Assembly: GCA_001940655.1 (NCBI GenBank)
Contig: MBAA01000137.1
Coordinates: 1,352-9,119 of the forward strand
Length of the DNA: 7,768 nucleotides
Direction: 5' to 3'
Source: Promethearchaeota archaeon CR_4
GTDB lineage: Archaea; Asgardarchaeota; Lokiarchaeia; Sigyniarchaeales; CR-4
How positions within the stretch are numbered: position 1 is the first letter of the stretch; each line of letters begins with the position of its first letter. The position numbers were made by a program, and so were the translations under genes. Of this stretch, positions 6,136-7,768 are shown piece by piece. A model generated the notes under the pieces. It made no database searches. It was given only the letters and a program-made list of their open reading frames with translations, and was not told the DNA's origin.

Positions 6136-6345
6136 TTATTGTCCCTCTTCGTTCTTTCTTGAGGTATTGACCTTCTTGTCTGGGAGGATAAGCTGAATGT
6201 CAAAATCTAGGGGTAACTTGAACGTTTTTCGCACCAGTTCCTTGACCTCCAATACGGTTAGATTAGGGGCGATGTCAATTTCTTTTTCGGCCTCTTCAGG
6301 GGGCACCCCCGCGAGACGAAATCTGAATTTAGTCAAATAGATCAT
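6136..6345 (-). CDS. Ubiquitin-like beta-grasp protein, C-terminally truncated in frame
   Basis: The 69-residue frame begins MIYLTKFRFRLAGVPPEE, then EKEIDIAPNLTVLEVKELVR and DFDIQLILPDKK. This order of two strands, a helix starting at TVLEVKELVRKTF, and a third strand is the ubiquitin beta-grasp pattern; the TVLEVKELV part corresponds to TIENVKAKI of ubiquitin. The last strands and any C-terminal Gly-Gly are missing: the frame ends NEEGQ. In the next frame the sequence continues with TIIPNQDPLENVVL and KIFVV, which would supply them. The function is open: a protein modifier, a sulfur carrier or an adaptor. Without a Gly-Gly tail, conjugation is not supported. A TATA-like box (6393-6402) serves it, and vapC ends 92 bases upstream. 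Confidence 0.55.
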   Translation of the reverse strand: MIYLTKFRFRLAGVPPEEAEKEIDIAPNLTVLEVKELVRKTFKLPLDFDIQLILPDKKVNTSRKNEEGQ

Positions 6346-6392
6346 CGTCAGTCCATTTTCTTCTTCTATTGCTTTACTTCGGTCGAATCTGA

Positions 6393-6402
6393 GAATTTAT
6401 AA
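6393..6402 (-). promoter_or_regulatory. TATA-like box for the ubiquitin-like gene
   Basis: Minus-strand TTATAAATTC lies about 53 bases before the ATG at 6345. Transcription would start about 6372 and leave a leader of roughly 27 bases. It suggests this gene is not dependent on the vapBC transcript. Confidence 0.4.
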
Positions 6403-6437
6403 CAATATTGAGAAGTCTTTTCCTTGTCAATCTTCCA

Positions 6438-6899
6438 TCATTCTTTCTCTGTGCTCCAAAAGTCGACATTCAAGTCCGGATAGACCTCACGCATAGTCTC
6501 GAAATGCCGGCGATCACCAGTCGCGATAGTATGTCCAGACACGTATCCAACTGCCGCAATAAGCACGTCCATAATCGGCACGAAGTTTCCCGCAGATTTA
6601 AGGAGGTGCAATAGTTTGGCATAGAACATACTCGATTCCGGGTTTAACGTCACGATCCGTCTGCGTTTGTTCATTTTGTCAAAAAGACGCGCGAAAACTT
6701 GATATTCTGGATGAGGGATTTCTTTCTTCTCGAAGACATTCCTGGCGTAGAAGCCCTCATAGACCTCAGCAATGGTAAAGGTTGAAATGTAGAAACGCGT
6801 ATTCGCTCGCTGGTTCGTTGCGTATTTATCCACGCAGGATGGCAGTTTCCGTAAGATGCCGATTAGAACGCTCGTGTCGATCAAGATTTTCGTGGGCAT
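6438..6899 (-). CDS. vapC: VapC-type PIN-domain toxin ribonuclease
   Basis: A complete PIN domain of 153 residues. The four acidic metal-binding residues of VapC are visible: D8 in KILIDTSVLIG, E45 in TIAEVYEGF, D111 in IMDVLIAA and D129 in TGDRRHF. VapC toxins are Mg2+/Mn2+-dependent endoribonucleases that cut tRNA or rRNA when not bound by VapB; the target cannot be inferred here. The gene starts 2 bases after the vapB stop, with no Shine-Dalgarno site of its own, so translation is probably coupled. All catalytic residues are present, so the toxin is likely active. No truncation is apparent. Confidence 0.93.
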   Translation of the reverse strand: MPTKILIDTSVLIGILRKLPSCVDKYATNQRANTRFYISTFTIAEVYEGFYARNVFEKKEIPHPEYQVFARLFDKMNKRRRIVTLNPESSMFYAKLLHLLKSAGNFVPIMDVLIAAVGYVSGHTIATGDRRHFETMREVYPDLNVDFWSTEKE

Positions 6900-6901
6900 A
6901 C

Positions 6902-7141
6902 TTAATCGCTTTCGTCAATCAGGTGCGCTTCCCGGCTTTTCCGAATCACTTGATCGACGTCACCGAGAAATTCCGTAGATCCTGCGAGAGCTCCCAGAAA
7001 CTCGTCTAGGGGTTCTCCTGTCGTTTCCCCCTCTTGTTGGCACAGGCGCAAAATCAACTCTGAAAAGGACTCCTTCGGACCCTTCATCGATTGCAATTTT
7101 CCATAAGCTTCCTCGGTCAGGGAGATCGTTTTTTGTTTCAC
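6902..7141 (-). CDS. vapB: VapB-type antitoxin (DUF217/UPF0330-like)
   Basis: A 79-residue antitoxin with the archaeal N-terminal signature KTISLTEEAYGKLQSMKG, then ESFSELILRLCQ, which matches the DNA-binding half of the DUF217-type VapB family. The acidic C-terminal half (from about 40) would wrap the toxin. It neutralises the following VapC and, with it, represses its own promoter. The start is GTG at 7141, with only a weak GTGAG upstream; the reading starts at the usual place for the family. A perfect 18-base palindrome lies 15 bases before the start and is the likely operator. It is directly followed by vapC. Confidence 0.88.
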   Translation of the reverse strand: MKQKTISLTEEAYGKLQSMKGPKESFSELILRLCQQEGETTGEPLDEFLGALAGSTEFLGDVDQVIRKSREAHLIDESD

Positions 7142-7156
7142 AATAAGATTCGACTC

Positions 7157-7174
7157 ACTATTTAGTTAAATAGT
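7157..7174. promoter_or_regulatory. Perfect palindrome upstream of vapB, candidate VapBC operator
   Basis: ACTATTTAGTTAAATAGT has two perfect 8-base arms with a 2-base centre. It ends 15 bases before the vapB GTG, with its centre 24-25 bases upstream. If the message is leaderless, the site covers the TATA position, so VapBC binding would block TBP. It overlaps the stop codon of the decayed ubiquitin-like copy. Confidence 0.6.
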
Positions 7175-7304
7175 CTTCGATGTCGTAAAATAGATCGTTA
7201 TTTGCCTTCAAACACTTTTGCATCAGAGCCAAGTCAATTTCCTTTTCCGCCTCTTCCGGAGGAACCCCCGCCAAGGGAAATCGATATTTTATCAAGTATC
7301 CCAC
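7158..7304 (-). pseudogene. Decayed second copy of the ubiquitin-like gene
   Basis: Starting at GTG 7304 (preceded by an in-frame TAG), the frame encodes 48 residues beginning VGYLIKYRFPLAGVPPEEAE. Its first 26 residues match the 6136-6345 protein at 20 positions. After EKEID the helix segment (about 11 residues, the equivalent of PNLTVLEVKEL) is gone. A rest similar to the third strand region (LFYDIEDYL) follows, and then the frame stops with TAG at 7158-7160. A beta-grasp fold cannot form without the helix, so this is most likely a remnant, although AGGTG just upstream could still let it be translated. It lies 16 bases before vapB. Confidence 0.7.
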
Positions 7305-7386
7305 CTAATGTCTGTAGAGTAATCCAAAAGGAATTACAAATGTTCAAAGGAAAAGATCAAATGGGTGAGGAGATATTGTAGAGAAA

Positions 7387-7768
7387 ATGGTGAAAAATGC
7401 ACACGTTATTTTGATGGGAGTAGATTCGGAAACTTTAGAACTCAGAGGTGGGCAACCCTCTGAAAGGGATCATTTTAAGATTTCGAACAATATTGACAAA
7501 CCTCGGGAAAACATTGAATCAACTCGTGAAAGGAAAGCTTTTTAAGTATACTCGAGGAGTTGGATTCCCAAGCTCAGGTTCTAGTGCATTTATTCTATGA
7601 TGATGGCGAGATCCCAATAAACAACACGTTTTAAGCGCTTTGCCTGGAAAAAGCAATTGAATTTTACGAATACGTGGTTGCTGAAGACAAATTGCGGGAG
7701 ACCATTCTGGAAATATATACACACCGTAATGAAATTTTCTTTAACGTGACGGAAGGGAGTGCTTCAAC
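7387..7768 (+). pseudogene. Broken plus-strand gene of unknown family, runs off the right edge
   Basis: From ATG 7387 (GGTGAGGAG lies about 15 bases upstream) the plus strand encodes MVKNAHVILMGVDSETLE and so on, 52 residues to TAA 7543-7545. There the run of five Ts (7539-7543) appears to have lost one base: in the -1 frame the protein goes on as FLSILEELDSQAQVLVHLFY. That frame meets one TAA (7632-7634) and continues with ALCLEKAIEFYEYVVAEDK to the end of the window. The protein-like, helix-rich composition on both sides suggests one former gene. I do not recognise the family. The frameshift could be a homopolymer sequencing error, but the TAA would still need a separate explanation. Confidence 0.5.

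Noticed and set aside
7387..7545. LELRGGQP in the right-edge frame as a ubiquitin-like LRGG tail
   Set aside because: The four residues are in the first half of the protein with no beta-grasp sequence before them; chance resemblance.
1..7768. tRNA or rRNA genes, CRISPR array, insertion sequence
   Set aside because: I saw no cloverleaf pattern with the T-loop consensus, no regularly spaced repeats and no transposase motifs; subtle or highly decayed elements could still be missed by eye.

Overview
The window reads like archaeal DNA. Several genes carry GGTG-type Shine-Dalgarno sites, AT-rich TATA-like boxes lie about 25 bases before plausible transcript starts, and there is an archaeal-style VapBC pair. 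A ubiquitin-like beta-grasp protein, small Cys-cluster proteins and a probable selenoprotein make an Asgard-type archaeon plausible, but no marker gene here proves it. I see no rRNA, tRNA, CRISPR array or transposase.

Left part (1-1935): the 3' half of a hemerythrin-like gene on the plus strand, a 273-base stretch without a convincing gene, a complete gamma-carbonic-anhydrase-like protein on the minus strand, and a clearly dead DUF6448-type gene on the plus strand with four in-frame stops and a frameshift, followed by a good hairpin terminator. Middle part (1936-4267): two convergent hypothetical genes with Cys clusters (2164-2784 plus, 2840-3244 minus), and a minus-strand double zinc-ribbon protein with a PH-like C-terminus (3507-4028).

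Right part (4268-7304), all minus strand: from upstream to downstream, a decayed ubiquitin-like copy, vapB, vapC, a second ubiquitin-like gene, an MFS transporter, and a thioredoxin-fold peroxiredoxin whose first active-site Cys codon is TGA (motif U-P-Y-C), so probably selenocysteine. The peroxiredoxin is followed by a 239-base untranslated stretch rich in hairpins, where an archaeal SECIS would be expected. The transporter and peroxiredoxin are close enough to be one transcription unit. The two ubiquitin-like copies share 20 of their first 26 residues and flank vapBC. An 18-base perfect palindrome lies just before vapB and is a strong operator candidate. The right edge (7387-7768) holds a broken plus-strand gene that runs out of the window.

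The main points of interest are the candidate selenoprotein, the ubiquitin-like pair (one truncated, one whose missing C-terminal strands lie in the next frame and run into the transporter), and the high density of broken genes. Two of the frameshifts involve short homopolymers (GG in the ubiquitin-like gene, T5 at 7539-7543), so sequencing error must be weighed there; it does not explain the four substitution stops in the DUF6448 gene.
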